Shown: in pieces, positions 27,700 to 36,782 of the stretch | Layout: each line of letters begins with the position of its first letter | Numbering within the stretch: position 1 is the stretch's first letter | NCBI RefSeq assembly: GCF_024582815.1 | Contig: NZ_CP102099.1 | Coordinates: 2,480,001-2,544,000, forward strand | Reading direction: 5' to 3' | Length of the DNA: 64,000 nucleotides | DNA from: Acinetobacter colistiniresistens | GTDB lineage: Bacteria > Pseudomonadota > Gammaproteobacteria > Pseudomonadales > Moraxellaceae | Program-made: the position numbers and the translations under genes | The notes under the pieces: generated by a model | Seen by the model: the letters and a program-made list of their open reading frames with translations, nothing else | Told to the model about the DNA's origin: nothing | Databases searched by the model: none

Positions 27700-29064
27700 T
27701 TAGGCTTTTTCAGTTTTAGGCTCAAGCTGCTTGAGCAAATGCTTTTCAAGATAGTGAATATCCATTGCCTGTTCGCAGAAGTTTTTATCTTGCAAGATTA
27801 AATCTTTATGCAATGGAATATTGGTTTTGATTCCAGTCAAAATCATTTCATCTAAAGCTTGGCGCATGCGAGCCAGAGAAGTCTCGCGATCTTTACCATG
27901 AGAAATCAATTTTGCAATCATTGAGTCATAGTAAGGAGGAATGCTATAACCTTGATAAATATGAGAGTCTAAACGAATTCCAGCGCCACCAGGTGCATAG
28001 AAACTTTCAATTTTACCTGGTGAAGGCAAGAAGGTCGTTGGATCTTCTGCATTGATACGGCATTCAATGGCATGGCCTTTTACTTCGATTTGCTCTTGTT
28101 CAAGTGCTAAACCTAAACCAGCCGCAATACGAAGTTGCTGTTCGATAATATCAACACCTGTAACCATCTCGGTCACGGGATGTTCTACCTGAACACGAGT
28201 ATTCATTTCGATAAAGAAGAATTCACCTTCTTCAAATAAAAACTCGAATGTTCCAGCGCCACGATATTGCATTAATTTACATGCATTGACGCAGGCTTCA
28301 AGAATATCGGCACGTGCTTGTTCTGGGAGGTTCGGTGCAGGCGCTTCTTCTAATACTTTTTGATGGCGACGTTGTAAAGAACAGTCACGATCATATAAGT
28401 GAATGGCATGGCCGTTGCCATCACCTAACACTTGTACTTCGACATGGCGAGGTTTCTGTAAGAAACGTTCCATATACACCGTATCATCGCCAAACCACAT
28501 TTCAGCATCACGCTGTGCGGCTTGAACAGATTCAAGTAGCGTGTCGACACGTTCTACGATACGCATACCACGACCGCCACCGCCAGAAGCAGCTTTTACG
28601 ATCAATGGAAAGCCGATCTCTTTGGCTTCTGCAAGTGCATTATTAATGGTCACGGCGTGATCACAACCGGGTACAGTCGGTACACCTGATTTTTTCATCG
28701 CAATAATCGCAGAAACTTTATTCCCCATCAGGCGGATATGTTCTGGACGTGGACCAATAAAAATAAATCCTGAACTTTCTACGATCTCTGCAAATTCTGC
28801 ATTTTCAGAAAGGAAGCCATAACCAGGGTGGATGGCATCCGCACCTGTAATTTCCGCAGCAGTAATAATTGCAGGAATATTTAAATAGCTTTCACTACTT
28901 GCACCTGGTCCAATACATACTGCTTCGTCAACAAAGCGTAAGTGCATTAGATCTTTGTCTGCATCTGAATAGATACCGACAGTTTTAATGCCAAGAGTTT
29001 TACAAGCCCGAGTAATTCGTAAAGCGATTTCACCACGGTTTGCAATTAATACTTTTTGCAACAT
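27700..29064 (-). CDS. accC: Biotin carboxylase subunit of acetyl-CoA carboxylase
   Basis: ATP-dependent carboxylation of the biotin on AccB, first half-reaction of malonyl-CoA synthesis. 454 residues from ATG 29064 ([17 protein letters not shown]). ATP-grasp features are visible: the glycine-rich loop ASGGGGRGM, the lid, [26 protein letters not shown], and the biotin carboxylase C-terminal domain. It is the last gene of aroQ-accB-accC, 17 bases after accB. Confidence 0.97.
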   Translation of the reverse strand: MLQKVLIANRGEIALRITRACKTLGIKTVGIYSDADKDLMHLRFVDEAVCIGPGASSESYLNIPAIITAAEITGADAIHPGYGFLSENAEFAEIVESSGFIFIGPRPEHIRLMGNKVSAIIAMKKSGVPTVPGCDHAVTINNALAEAKEIGFPLIVKAASGGGGRGMRIVERVDTLLESVQAAQRDAEMWFGDDTVYMERFLQKPRHVEVQVLGDGNGHAIHLYDRDCSLQRRHQKVLEEAPAPNLPEQARADILEACVNACKLMQYRGAGTFEFLFEEGEFFFIEMNTRVQVEHPVTEMVTGVDIIEQQLRIAAGLGLALEQEQIEVKGHAIECRINAEDPTTFLPSPGKIESFYAPGGAGIRLDSHIYQGYSIPPYYDSMIAKLISHGKDRETSLARMRQALDEMILTGIKTNIPLHKDLILQDKNFCEQAMDIHYLEKHLLKQLEPKTEKA

Positions 29065-29081
29065 AGGAATCCCCAAACTTA

Positions 29082-29507
29082 TTAAGCACGGTAGCGGAAA
29101 AGTGGTTGACCGAATTGGATCACTTCACCATTTTTCACTAAAATTTCTTCAATGACACCGCTCTTGGTTGCTTCAATTGGGTTCATGATTTTCATTGCTT
29201 CAATAATACCAAGCGTTTCACCCGCTGAAACGGTTTGACCTACATTAACAAATGGCGCTTCACCTGGGTTAGGTGCAGCGTAGAACACACCAACCATCGG
29301 TGATGTTTCAACTGCACCACGAGGAGTTTTTGCAGCTGTTGCAACAGGTGCAGAAGCTGCCGGCGCTGCTGCAACAGCTGCTGCGGTTGCATAAACAGGA
29401 GTCGGGCGAGTTAATGAGATGGATTGGTCACCTTCCTTAACTTCAATCGCTTGTAAGTCAGATTCTATCATCAGGTCGATGAGTTTCTTGATTTTACGGA
29501 TATCCAT
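29082..29507 (-). CDS. accB: Biotin carboxyl carrier protein
   Basis: 141 residues: N-terminal helical part, an Ala/Pro-rich hinge (about 40-62) and a biotinyl domain with EAMKIM, Lys106 being the biotinylated residue. The thumb loop region is present. It carries carboxybiotin between AccC and the carboxyltransferase. The operon position after aroQ is the usual arrangement in gammaproteobacteria. Confidence 0.97.
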   Translation of the reverse strand: MDIRKIKKLIDLMIESDLQAIEVKEGDQSISLTRPTPVYATAAAVAAAPAASAPVATAAKTPRGAVETSPMVGVFYAAPNPGEAPFVNVGQTVSAGETLGIIEAMKIMNPIEATKSGVIEEILVKNGEVIQFGQPLFRYRA

Positions 29508-29534
29508 GAGTGAGCATTCCTAATGTGTTTAAAA

Positions 29535-29984
29535 TTAGTTAGAAGATTGAATTTTTTCGATAGCGTAATCGAGTGCAAAGGAATAACCCTTTGCACCTAA
29601 GCCACAAATTACGCCAATGGCTTTATCTGATAAATATGAGTGATGACGGAATGATTCACGAGCGTGAACATTTGACAAATGAACCTCAATAAATGGGATG
29701 GCAACACCGAGTAAGGCATCGCGTAAAGCAACTGATGTATGTGTCAAGGCAGCAGGGTTGATAATAATAAATTTCACACCCTCAATTTGTGCCTGATGAA
29801 TGCGATCGACAATCGCACCTTCCCAGTTGCTTTGAAAAGTATCTAGTGTAACTGATGCATGTTTAGCCTGAGCAGTGAGTTGCTGGTTAATATCATCTAA
29901 ACTGAGATAACCGTAGACTTCTGGTTCGCGCTTTCCCAGCAAATTTAAATTCGGTCCGTGAATCACCAAAATGGTTGAGCTCAT
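29535..29984 (-). CDS. aroQ: Type II 3-dehydroquinate dehydratase
   Basis: 149 residues; dehydrates 3-dehydroquinate in the shikimate pathway. It has the [18 protein letters not shown] start (with the catalytic Tyr region and lid Arg), the [16 protein letters not shown] substrate loop and [17 protein letters not shown]. It is the first gene of the aroQ-accB-accC operon. The promoter is presumably in 29985-30180. Confidence 0.97.
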   Translation of the reverse strand: MSSTILVIHGPNLNLLGKREPEVYGYLSLDDINQQLTAQAKHASVTLDTFQSNWEGAIVDRIHQAQIEGVKFIIINPAALTHTSVALRDALLGVAIPFIEVHLSNVHARESFRHHSYLSDKAIGVICGLGAKGYSFALDYAIEKIQSSN

Positions 29985-30600
29985 TCAGCCTGCTCCAATT
30001 CTAAAACTGCAAATATTTTTTGCAAGATGTCTGCAAAGTTTGCTTATTATGGCACAAAATTCTGCAAGTTTTTTATAATTTGTTTTAATTGATGAAGAAA
30101 TTTGCATACCAAGCATGGTGCATATAATGAAAACTTTGCAAGGAATTGGCAATGTTAAAATATGACAAAATTTAGCATAATTTAAGTTTTAGACATTTTA
30201 AACTGAATTACCCCATTTCGTTCATGAGATTTGTGTAACTCGGGAGTCAAATTGTTTTGTTTTTGTGGATTTACTGGATCTGGATTTCGAGAAAACGATA
30301 AGAAGGAGGGTAGATGAACTGGCTTAAAAATGTCTTTTTGTGGTTTTAAATTATTGTTTTTATTAGTTTTGAATTTTACTGTTTGAAATATGAAAATCGA
30401 AAAGGTGTGGATGTGCATATTTGTTTTTTTGTGCTGTGATTTCAGTGGGCTTCCTTATGAGAACTGCCTACTTGGAGTAGGGGGAGATGATTGTGGATTG
30501 ATCATTACGCTCCGTGCAGCAGTTGGCAGAAATGATGAATTTTCATATTAGAGATGGCAGTTAATGACATGAAAATGTCCGATAAAGATATCTGTTTTTT
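29985..30600. other. Intergenic region upstream of aroQ, no gene seen
   Basis: AT-rich sequence holding the aroQ promoter on the minus strand. The only longer frame (78 codons on the minus strand, 30182-30418) is Lys/Asn/Gln-rich, has no ribosome site and looks random. The 3' part may belong to the small transcript suggested by the hairpins at 30621-30698. Confidence 0.5.
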
Positions 30601-30620
30601 AAATAATATTAACAGTACTT

Positions 30621-30698
30621 AAGAGCTTACATTTGATTGGCGTAGGCTCTTATGGGTCTTTCAAAGCTGCTTTGGGATATTAAAGCAGCTTTTTTTTG
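30621..30698 (+). ncRNA. Two strong hairpins ending in a U-tract: 3' end of a possible small RNA
   Basis: Hairpin 1: AAGAGCTTAC / GTAGGCTCTT (10 pairs, one G-U). Hairpin 2: AAAGCTGCTTT / AAAGCAGCTTT (11 pairs) followed by T out to 30697. As a terminator it works only on the plus strand, yet no plus-strand gene precedes it. On the minus strand, after nasS, there is no T run. A plus-strand non-coding transcript starting somewhere in 30430-30600 would explain it. The 5' end is not determined. Confidence 0.4.
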
Positions 30699-30708
30699 TC
30701 TTATTCTT

Positions 30709-31743
30709 TTATAACTGACTGGCAGCCGCTTGATGGATTTCAAGCAGCAGGCAGGCCCGTGCTTGTTCGGTATAAGCCTGAGTGGTGTGGTCAGCACCGC
30801 TCCATTTATACATCTGTTGAAATAGCCACTCAAAATCTTTTGCTTTTGGTTCAGCATTGCCTTGTACAAAATGACGAATAATGTTTTGGATGGTGAAATA
30901 TTTCTCTACGTGGATATCTGATGAGCACTGGAATTGGATCACATTAAACTCGATCAGCAATTGCCATACAGCACTAAAGTCTTCAAGTTGCTGTAGCTCT
31001 TGTTGGGCTTTCGCAATAGCACGGGTTAAAGCAATCAGTGTTTTGGGGTTTTGTTTGGCCCATTCTTGTGTGACGGCCAAAACTTTATCTGCGACATTTG
31101 GGATAATCTGTTGGCTAGAGCAGATCATATGGCTGAGTCCTTCGAGCTCTGCTTGAGTATTCCACGGCTCGCCCACGCAAAATCCATCAATGAAATGATT
31201 GCTCATGGCTTCAACCATATAAGGTGGCGGTAGGGTTCTTAATTGAATCGATTGAGCGAGTTTTGGGTCGGCCAACGTCAGCCATTCTCTAAGACAATAA
31301 TGATGAATGGAATGTTGAAAGACATGAGCGAAAGAAATATTTTGATTGTGATGAATATAGTCGGTTATTTTTTTTGCCGAGCTTTCTGCCGAGTCTTGTT
31401 TCTGGATATTGAGTGCATAACACAGTTTCTGGCTCAAGCTAATGAAAGCGCGATTTTCGCTTAACACTAAAGGGGTCTGGAGTGGAATGCCAATTTGATC
31501 CGTTCCGACCGCTGCTGCTGGCAGCATGGCAGACAGGCAATGTGCGGCATCGAGTAAGCCGAAGGCTAAACGATCGCGTAAGCTTGCCCAAGATGCTTCT
31601 TTGACTAAGTTGACATTTAAACCAAGCTCATCAAAAAAACCGCGGTGTTTCGCCCAAAGCAAAGCAATACAATCCAATAATGGGATATAGCCCAGCTGTA
31701 ATGTTGTTTTTTCTACTTTTTCTAACGCGACTAAATGGGGCAT
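30709..31743 (-). CDS. nasS: NasS-type nitrate sensor (NrtA/CmpA-like binding protein)
   Basis: 344 residues related to the nitrate-binding proteins of ABC transporters, but with no signal peptide or lipobox, so cytoplasmic. Seen features are LGYIPLLDCIALLWAKHRGFF, the SWASLRDRLAFGLLDAAHCLSAMLP ligand region and the FCVGEPWN motif. In known NasST systems NasS holds NasT inactive until nitrate or nitrite binds. It starts immediately after the nasT stop codon, so the two are co-translated. Confidence 0.88.
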   Translation of the reverse strand: MPHLVALEKVEKTTLQLGYIPLLDCIALLWAKHRGFFDELGLNVNLVKEASWASLRDRLAFGLLDAAHCLSAMLPAAAVGTDQIGIPLQTPLVLSENRAFISLSQKLCYALNIQKQDSAESSAKKITDYIHHNQNISFAHVFQHSIHHYCLREWLTLADPKLAQSIQLRTLPPPYMVEAMSNHFIDGFCVGEPWNTQAELEGLSHMICSSQQIIPNVADKVLAVTQEWAKQNPKTLIALTRAIAKAQQELQQLEDFSAVWQLLIEFNVIQFQCSSDIHVEKYFTIQNIIRHFVQGNAEPKAKDFEWLFQQMYKWSGADHTTQAYTEQARACLLLEIHQAAASQL

Positions 31744-32334
31744 CTATTCATCCTTTAGCTGGTTGTTCAAAAGTTGTTGAGCATCAAGTAATCGGCGAGC
31801 CATTTCTCCAATGGTCATACGATGGCTCATGGCATTTTTTCTAAGTAACTGGAATGCAGTATCTTCAGGTAGTCCATGCAAGTGTATTAATAGCACTTTG
31901 GCTTTTTCGATGTCTTTACGATCCGCAAGTTTGGTTTGCGCATCTTTTAGATCACATTTTAACTTTTTATGTTTTTTATATTGTTCAATTGAAATTTCCA
32001 AAATGGTATGCAATCGACTGGGTTCAATACCATCCACGATATATGCGGTAATACCTGCATCAATGGTCTGTTTTATGGTTTCCTTATCTGTATTTTTGGT
32101 AAACAGAACAGTGGGTAGATCAAAGCTGCTGACACAACTTTCAATCACATCGCGATGCGGGTGATCCATATCAAGCAGAATGACATCGGCTTGAAGGTGT
32201 TCGAGTTTAAAAATATTGAAGTGATCTAGGGTAAAGCAAGCAACAACATCAAAGCCATGTTCGATCAAACATGCTTTTAAGTATTCAGCCCGAGCCTGGT
32301 CGTCATCAATAAGTGCGATCTTGAGTTGCGGCAT
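31744..32334 (-). CDS. nasT: NasT-type ANTAR antiterminator
   Basis: 196 residues: an N-terminal receiver-like domain (about 1-120, IALIDDDQARAEYL, DVILLDMDHP) and a C-terminal ANTAR RNA-binding domain (about 140-190, AKVLLIHLHGLPEDTAFQLL, RKNAMSHRMTIGEMARRLL). ANTAR proteins bind paired hexaloop hairpins in leader RNAs and prevent termination. The target is likely the leader at 32729-32813 ahead of the divergent nitrate genes. It is first in a two-gene operon with nasS. Confidence 0.92.
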   Translation of the reverse strand: MPQLKIALIDDDQARAEYLKACLIEHGFDVVACFTLDHFNIFKLEHLQADVILLDMDHPHRDVIESCVSSFDLPTVLFTKNTDKETIKQTIDAGITAYIVDGIEPSRLHTILEISIEQYKKHKKLKCDLKDAQTKLADRKDIEKAKVLLIHLHGLPEDTAFQLLRKNAMSHRMTIGEMARRLLDAQQLLNNQLKDE

Positions 32335-32701
32335 AAGTATATAAGGTCAAACGGTTGGTCTATACATATCTTGTTGAATGTGAATCAGTCTTGTTTTTGA
32401 AGCAAAAAGAGTGCCAGTAAAATAGTTTTTATAACTCAAATACAGTCTGAGTCGATAGTTGATCGCTGCTATTGTACTGTTGCTGATGGATGGAGGAAAT
32501 GAAAAATCAGGGAGGATGCTAAAAAAGTAGTGGTGTGCAGTATTGGTGCGAAAAAGGAATTGTTTTGAAGCAGGGCAGACAATGCTTCAAAACAGGTCAT
32601 TCAGTGTGTATAGCGGTATAAAAGTTCAGTCATCTAACGTTGATAAAATAAAAAATAATTAAAAACAATTGAATATGTTTTTTTTCTAGGGTTGCAGCCA
32701 C

Positions 32702-32718
32702 TTGGCACGGCAATTGCT
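32702..32718 (+). promoter_or_regulatory. Sigma-54 promoter of the nitrate assimilation cluster
   Basis: TTGGCACGGCAATTGCT fits the -24/-12 consensus (TGGCAC, GG-N10-GC spacing, TTGCT). The predicted transcription start is about 32729. Use of sigma-54 implies an enhancer-binding activator, most likely NtrC. A half-site TTGGTGC is at 32543-32549, though its left arm is poor. Confidence 0.8.
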
Positions 32719-32728
32719 AATTCTCTAC

Positions 32729-32813
32729 TGAGTCAAAGATGACTTATAAAGTTATAGACGGCCAACGATGTCCGATCTGATCGATTTGTTGACACAACCT
32801 GATGTGTCAACAA
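32729..32813 (+). promoter_or_regulatory. Candidate ANTAR (NasT-binding) leader RNA with downstream hairpin
   Basis: Hairpin P1 32729-32746: TGAGTC / GACTTA closing a hexaloop AAAGAT. Hairpin P2 32759-32774: CGGCC / GTCCG (one mismatch) closing AACGAT. Both loops have A at position 1 and G at position 4, the ANTAR target rule. A third hairpin, 32786-32813 (TTGTTGACACA / TGTGTCAACAA, hexaloop ACCTGA), precedes the transporter start but lacks a U-tract, so ordinary intrinsic termination is not proven. P1 begins at the predicted transcript start. Confidence 0.65.
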
Positions 32814-32843
32814 AACAAGATACGTTCAGTATGGGAGATGGCT

Positions 32844-34196
32844 ATGTCTTTAGATTTATCCGCTAAAAAAGCGACTTCAATTAAGTTATTTAATTTCTCT
32901 GTACCCGCAATGCGGGCCTTCCACATGAGTTGGTTGGCATTTTTTGTCTGTTTCTTTGCTTGGTTTGCCTGCGCACCTTTAATGCCTGTAATTGCAGGCG
33001 AGTTCCATTTAACCAAAGATCAAATCGCCAATATCAATATTGCCGCTGTTGCAATCACCATTGTTGTTCGCTTAATCGTTGGACCGCTGTGTGATAAGTA
33101 TGGTCCGCGAAAAACTTATACCACGCTATTACTGATTGGCAGTATTCCTGTATTTGGTGTTGCTGCTGCAAATAGTTATGAATCCTTTTTGTTCTTTCGT
33201 CTGCTGATTGGTGCAATTGGTGCGAGCTTTGTCATCACTCAATACCATACCAGCATTATGTTTGCTCCGAATGTCGTTGGCACTGCAAATGCTGCATCGG
33301 CAGGTTGGGGCAACGCGGGTGGAGGTGCAACACAAGCCTTGATGCCTTTGCTGTTATCTGCCTTGGTGATGTTCGGCGTTGAACAAGCCATGGGGTGGAG
33401 AATTGCCCTGCTGGTACCGGGTGTGATGATGGTGATCGTCGGTATTCTTTATTGGAAACTCACTCAAGACAGCCCGCAAGGAAATTTTAAAGAACTCCGT
33501 GCCCAAGGTGTTGTAGTCGGAAATGATAAAAAAGGCGGGCTTGCAATCTTAATGCATGCTGCACGTAACTATCGTGTCTGGATCTTATTTGGCTCATATG
33601 CTGCATGTTTTGGCATTGAGATTTTCATGCATAACATTATTGCGATGTATTACGTTGAGCACTTTAACTTCGGTTTAAAAGAAGCGGGAATGGCAGCAGG
33701 GGTTTTTGGTTTGCTGGCGTTATTTGCTCGTGCACTTGGCGGCATCGTCTCAGATCGGGTTGCACTTAAAAAAGGTCTTGATGGCCGTACGAAAGTTTTA
33801 TTCCTGCTGATTTTGGGTGAAGGTTTATTCCTGATGCTATTTTCTCAAATGAATGGTGTGGCATTGGCAATCCTCAGTATGACCATCTTTGCATTATTTA
33901 CCCATATGGCATGCGGTGCGACTTATGCGCTAGTCCCATTTATTGATCGTGATGCACTTGGTGGTGTCGCTGGGATTATTGGTGCAGGCGGTAATGTCGG
34001 TGCAGTCGCGGCAGGATTCTTGCTCAAAGGCATGGTGGACATCCAAACCTGTTTAATGGTCTTAGGCGGTTTGGTGGTCTTTACCGCAGCTTCTGTAATG
34101 TTGATCCGATTCTCAGTTGAGCATAAAGAAAAAGAACAACGCTTGTTTGAACAGGCTGTTTTAGAACGTGGCACAGAACAAAGTAGCGCAGCTTAA
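32844..34196 (+). CDS. narK: Nitrate/nitrite MFS transporter (NarK/NasA family)
   Basis: 450 residues, 12 membrane helices, importing nitrate for assimilation. The nitrate signature regions are seen in GNAGGGATQALMPLL and GAGGNVGAVAAGFLL. ATG 32844 is chosen over 32838 because GGGAG is then 6 bases away. It is the first gene of the plus-strand cluster with nirB, the nirD fusion, nasA and mobA, controlled by the sigma-54 promoter and leader just upstream. Confidence 0.93.
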   Translation: MSLDLSAKKATSIKLFNFSVPAMRAFHMSWLAFFVCFFAWFACAPLMPVIAGEFHLTKDQIANINIAAVAITIVVRLIVGPLCDKYGPRKTYTTLLLIGSIPVFGVAAANSYESFLFFRLLIGAIGASFVITQYHTSIMFAPNVVGTANAASAGWGNAGGGATQALMPLLLSALVMFGVEQAMGWRIALLVPGVMMVIVGILYWKLTQDSPQGNFKELRAQGVVVGNDKKGGLAILMHAARNYRVWILFGSYAACFGIEIFMHNIIAMYYVEHFNFGLKEAGMAAGVFGLLALFARALGGIVSDRVALKKGLDGRTKVLFLLILGEGLFLMLFSQMNGVALAILSMTIFALFTHMACGATYALVPFIDRDALGGVAGIIGAGGNVGAVAAGFLLKGMVDIQTCLMVLGGLVVFTAASVMLIRFSVEHKEKEQRLFEQAVLERGTEQSSAA

Positions 34197-34224
34197 TCAT
34201 TCATCAAATCTTGGGAGAAGAACA

Positions 34225-36771
34225 ATGAAATTAGTGATGATTGGTCACGGTATGGTCGGACATAAATTCATCGAAGCCATCTTGGAGAAAGCGGACGATG
34301 AGCTGGAAATTACCATTCTCGCTGAAGAACCACGTATTGCCTATGACCGCGTACATTTGACTGAATACTTCTCTGGTAAAACAGCCAAAGACTTATCGCT
34401 GGCACGTTTTGACTTTGCTGATGCGCATGGGATCGACCTCCGATTAAACACCAAAGCGGTTGAGATCAATCCTGCCGAGCAAACGGTGACCACCAATTTC
34501 GGTGATGTGATTCATTATGACAAATTGGTCTTAGCAACAGGTTCTTATGCCTTTGTCCCGCCAATCTCGGGTAATGACCGTGAAAACTGTTTTGTCTATC
34601 GTACCATCGAAGACTTGGATGCCATTCGTGCAGCAAGTCTGAATGCGAAGACGGGTGTGGTGATTGGTGGCGGCTTATTGGGTTTGGAAGCAGCCAAAGC
34701 CTTGCATGATTTGAATCTGGAAACCCATGTGGTCGAGTTTGCACCACGCTTGATGGCAGTACAAGTTGATGATCTTGGCGGTAAAGTATTGCGCCGTAAA
34801 ATTGAAAATCTTGGGGTCAAAGTCCATACCCAAAAAGCCACACAATGTATTGAAGCGGGTGACAGTGCAACGCATGTCATGAAGTTTGCCGATGGTAGCG
34901 AGCTGGAAACCGACATTATTTTATTTTCGGCGGGGATTCGCCCACGTGATGAATTAGCGCGTGTCAGTGGCTTAGTGCTTGGTGAGCGTGGCGGGATTAA
35001 AATTAATGATTACTGCCAAACCTCAGATTCACATATTTATGCGATTGGTGAATGTGCGCTCTGGGAGAATAAAATCTACGGTCTGGTCGCGCCGGGTTAT
35101 GACATGGCACGTATTGCCGCAAAACATATCCTAGCCGAAGAAACTCATTGTTTCGCGGGTGCAGATATGAGTACCAAGTTGAAGTTGATGGGCGTTGATG
35201 TGGCATCCGTAGGTGATGCGCATGGCATGACGCCAAACTCGCTCAGCTATTTTTATGCTGATGAAGATAGCTTGGTTTATAAAAAGATCGTGGTTGATGC
35301 AGATAAAACCAAGTTGCTCGGTGCGATCTTGGTTGGTGATGCTAAAGAATACAATGACCTATTACAAATGATGCTGAATGGGCTGGCACTACCAGAAAGC
35401 CCTGAAAGCTTGATCATGCCCGGCTTTGCCGAATCAGGTGCGAAGGCAGGTGGTAGTGGTGTCGATTTATTGCCGGACAGTGCTACCATTTGTTCATGTA
35501 ACAATGTCTCTAAAGCCGATATTTGCCAAGCGATTTGTGATGGTTCAACCTCACTCGGTGCTTTGAAAAAATGTACTAAAGCGGCAACAGCCTGTGGTGG
35601 CTGTGCGCCTTTAGTGACGCAAGTGTTAAAGTCCGAGCTGCAACGCCAAGGCGTAACAGTCAATAACCATGTCTGCGAACATTTTCCATATTCACGCCAA
35701 GAGATTTATCACTTGGTTCGTGTCAATGAAATCAAGACTTTTGATGATTTGATTCATCAACATGGTCATGGTTTAGGCTGTGATATTTGTAAGCCCATGG
35801 CGGCTAATATTTTGGCATCATGCTGGAATGATTTTGTACTTGAACCAAGCCATGCGGGTCTACAAGACAGTAATGATTACTACTTGGGCAATATTCAAAA
35901 AGATGGTTCTTACTCGGTTGTACCACGTATGGCAGGCGGGGAAGTCACACCTGATGGCTTAATCGCCGTGGGTCAAATCGCCAAGAAATATAATCTATAT
36001 ACTAAAATCACGGGCGGACAACGGGTTGACTTATTTGGTGCGCAAATCCATCAACTGCCGTTTATTTGGGAAGAGCTCAATGCAGCTGGTTTTGAATCTG
36101 GTCATGCGTACGGTAAATCATTACGTACCGTGAAATCATGTGTCGGTAGTACATGGTGTCGTTATGGGGTCGATGATTCTGTGGGCTTGGCGATTGAATT
36201 AGAGAATCGTTATAAAGGCTTACGTTCACCGCATAAACTGAAAATGGCAGTGTCAGGTTGTACCCGTGAGTGTGCCGAAGCGCAAGGTAAAGATGTCGGG
36301 GTGATTGCAACTGAGAAAGGCTGGAATCTGTATGTCTGTGGCAATGGCGGCATGAAACCGCGCCATGCCGAATTATTAGCATCAGATCTCGATACGCAAA
36401 CCTTGATCCGTTATATCGACCGCTTCTTTATGTTCTATATCCAAACCGCAGATCGTTTACAGCGTACTAGTGTCTGGCGTGACAATATGGAAGGTGGTCT
36501 GGATTATCTCAAAGCCGTGATTGTGGATGATTCCTTAGGATTAGCCGAAGAACTCGAAAGCCGTATGCGCCATGTGATCGGTACTTATCAAGATGAATGG
36601 CGCACTGCGGTGGAAAATCCTGGAATCCGCAAACGTTTCCAAACCTATATCAATGCCAGTGCCGAGGAGCAGGCCGATCCACATATTCAGTTTACCCAAG
36701 TCCGTGATCAGATTCGCCCTTTGAATGAGGCTGAACGTTCAGTCGATCGCATCCCCATGGTTGAAGCATAA
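34225..36771 (+). CDS. nirB: NAD(P)H nitrite reductase, large subunit
   Basis: 848 residues, cytoplasmic, six-electron reduction of nitrite to ammonium. Domains in order: FAD/NAD(P)H oxidoreductase (about 1-410, two Rossmann motifs), a [2Fe-2S] BFD-like domain (CSCNN at Cys423/425 and CGGC), then sulfite/nitrite reductase ferredoxin-like and sirohaem-[4Fe-4S] domains with Cys639, Cys645, Cys679 and Cys683 (CVGSTWC, SGCTREC). The ATG follows GGGAGAAGAACA. Twelve bases separate it from the nirD fusion. Confidence 0.95.
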   Translation: MKLVMIGHGMVGHKFIEAILEKADDELEITILAEEPRIAYDRVHLTEYFSGKTAKDLSLARFDFADAHGIDLRLNTKAVEINPAEQTVTTNFGDVIHYDKLVLATGSYAFVPPISGNDRENCFVYRTIEDLDAIRAASLNAKTGVVIGGGLLGLEAAKALHDLNLETHVVEFAPRLMAVQVDDLGGKVLRRKIENLGVKVHTQKATQCIEAGDSATHVMKFADGSELETDIILFSAGIRPRDELARVSGLVLGERGGIKINDYCQTSDSHIYAIGECALWENKIYGLVAPGYDMARIAAKHILAEETHCFAGADMSTKLKLMGVDVASVGDAHGMTPNSLSYFYADEDSLVYKKIVVDADKTKLLGAILVGDAKEYNDLLQMMLNGLALPESPESLIMPGFAESGAKAGGSGVDLLPDSATICSCNNVSKADICQAICDGSTSLGALKKCTKAATACGGCAPLVTQVLKSELQRQGVTVNNHVCEHFPYSRQEIYHLVRVNEIKTFDDLIHQHGHGLGCDICKPMAANILASCWNDFVLEPSHAGLQDSNDYYLGNIQKDGSYSVVPRMAGGEVTPDGLIAVGQIAKKYNLYTKITGGQRVDLFGAQIHQLPFIWEELNAAGFESGHAYGKSLRTVKSCVGSTWCRYGVDDSVGLAIELENRYKGLRSPHKLKMAVSGCTRECAEAQGKDVGVIATEKGWNLYVCGNGGMKPRHAELLASDLDTQTLIRYIDRFFMFYIQTADRLQRTSVWRDNMEGGLDYLKAVIVDDSLGLAEELESRMRHVIGTYQDEWRTAVENPGIRKRFQTYINASAEEQADPHIQFTQVRDQIRPLNEAERSVDRIPMVEA

Positions 36772-36782
36772 GGAGAACTTAA

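Noticed and set aside
30182..30418. 78-codon minus-strand frame upstream of aroQ
   Set aside because: No ribosome site, random-looking composition, and it lies in a promoter region.
32532..32549. NtrC enhancer site upstream of the sigma-54 promoter
   Set aside because: Only the right half (TTGGTGC) fits; the left arm does not, so it is mentioned as weak and not listed as a site.
32786..32813. Third nitrate-leader hairpin as a standard intrinsic terminator
   Set aside because: The stem is strong but AAACAAGA follows instead of a U-tract, so it is described only as a hairpin.
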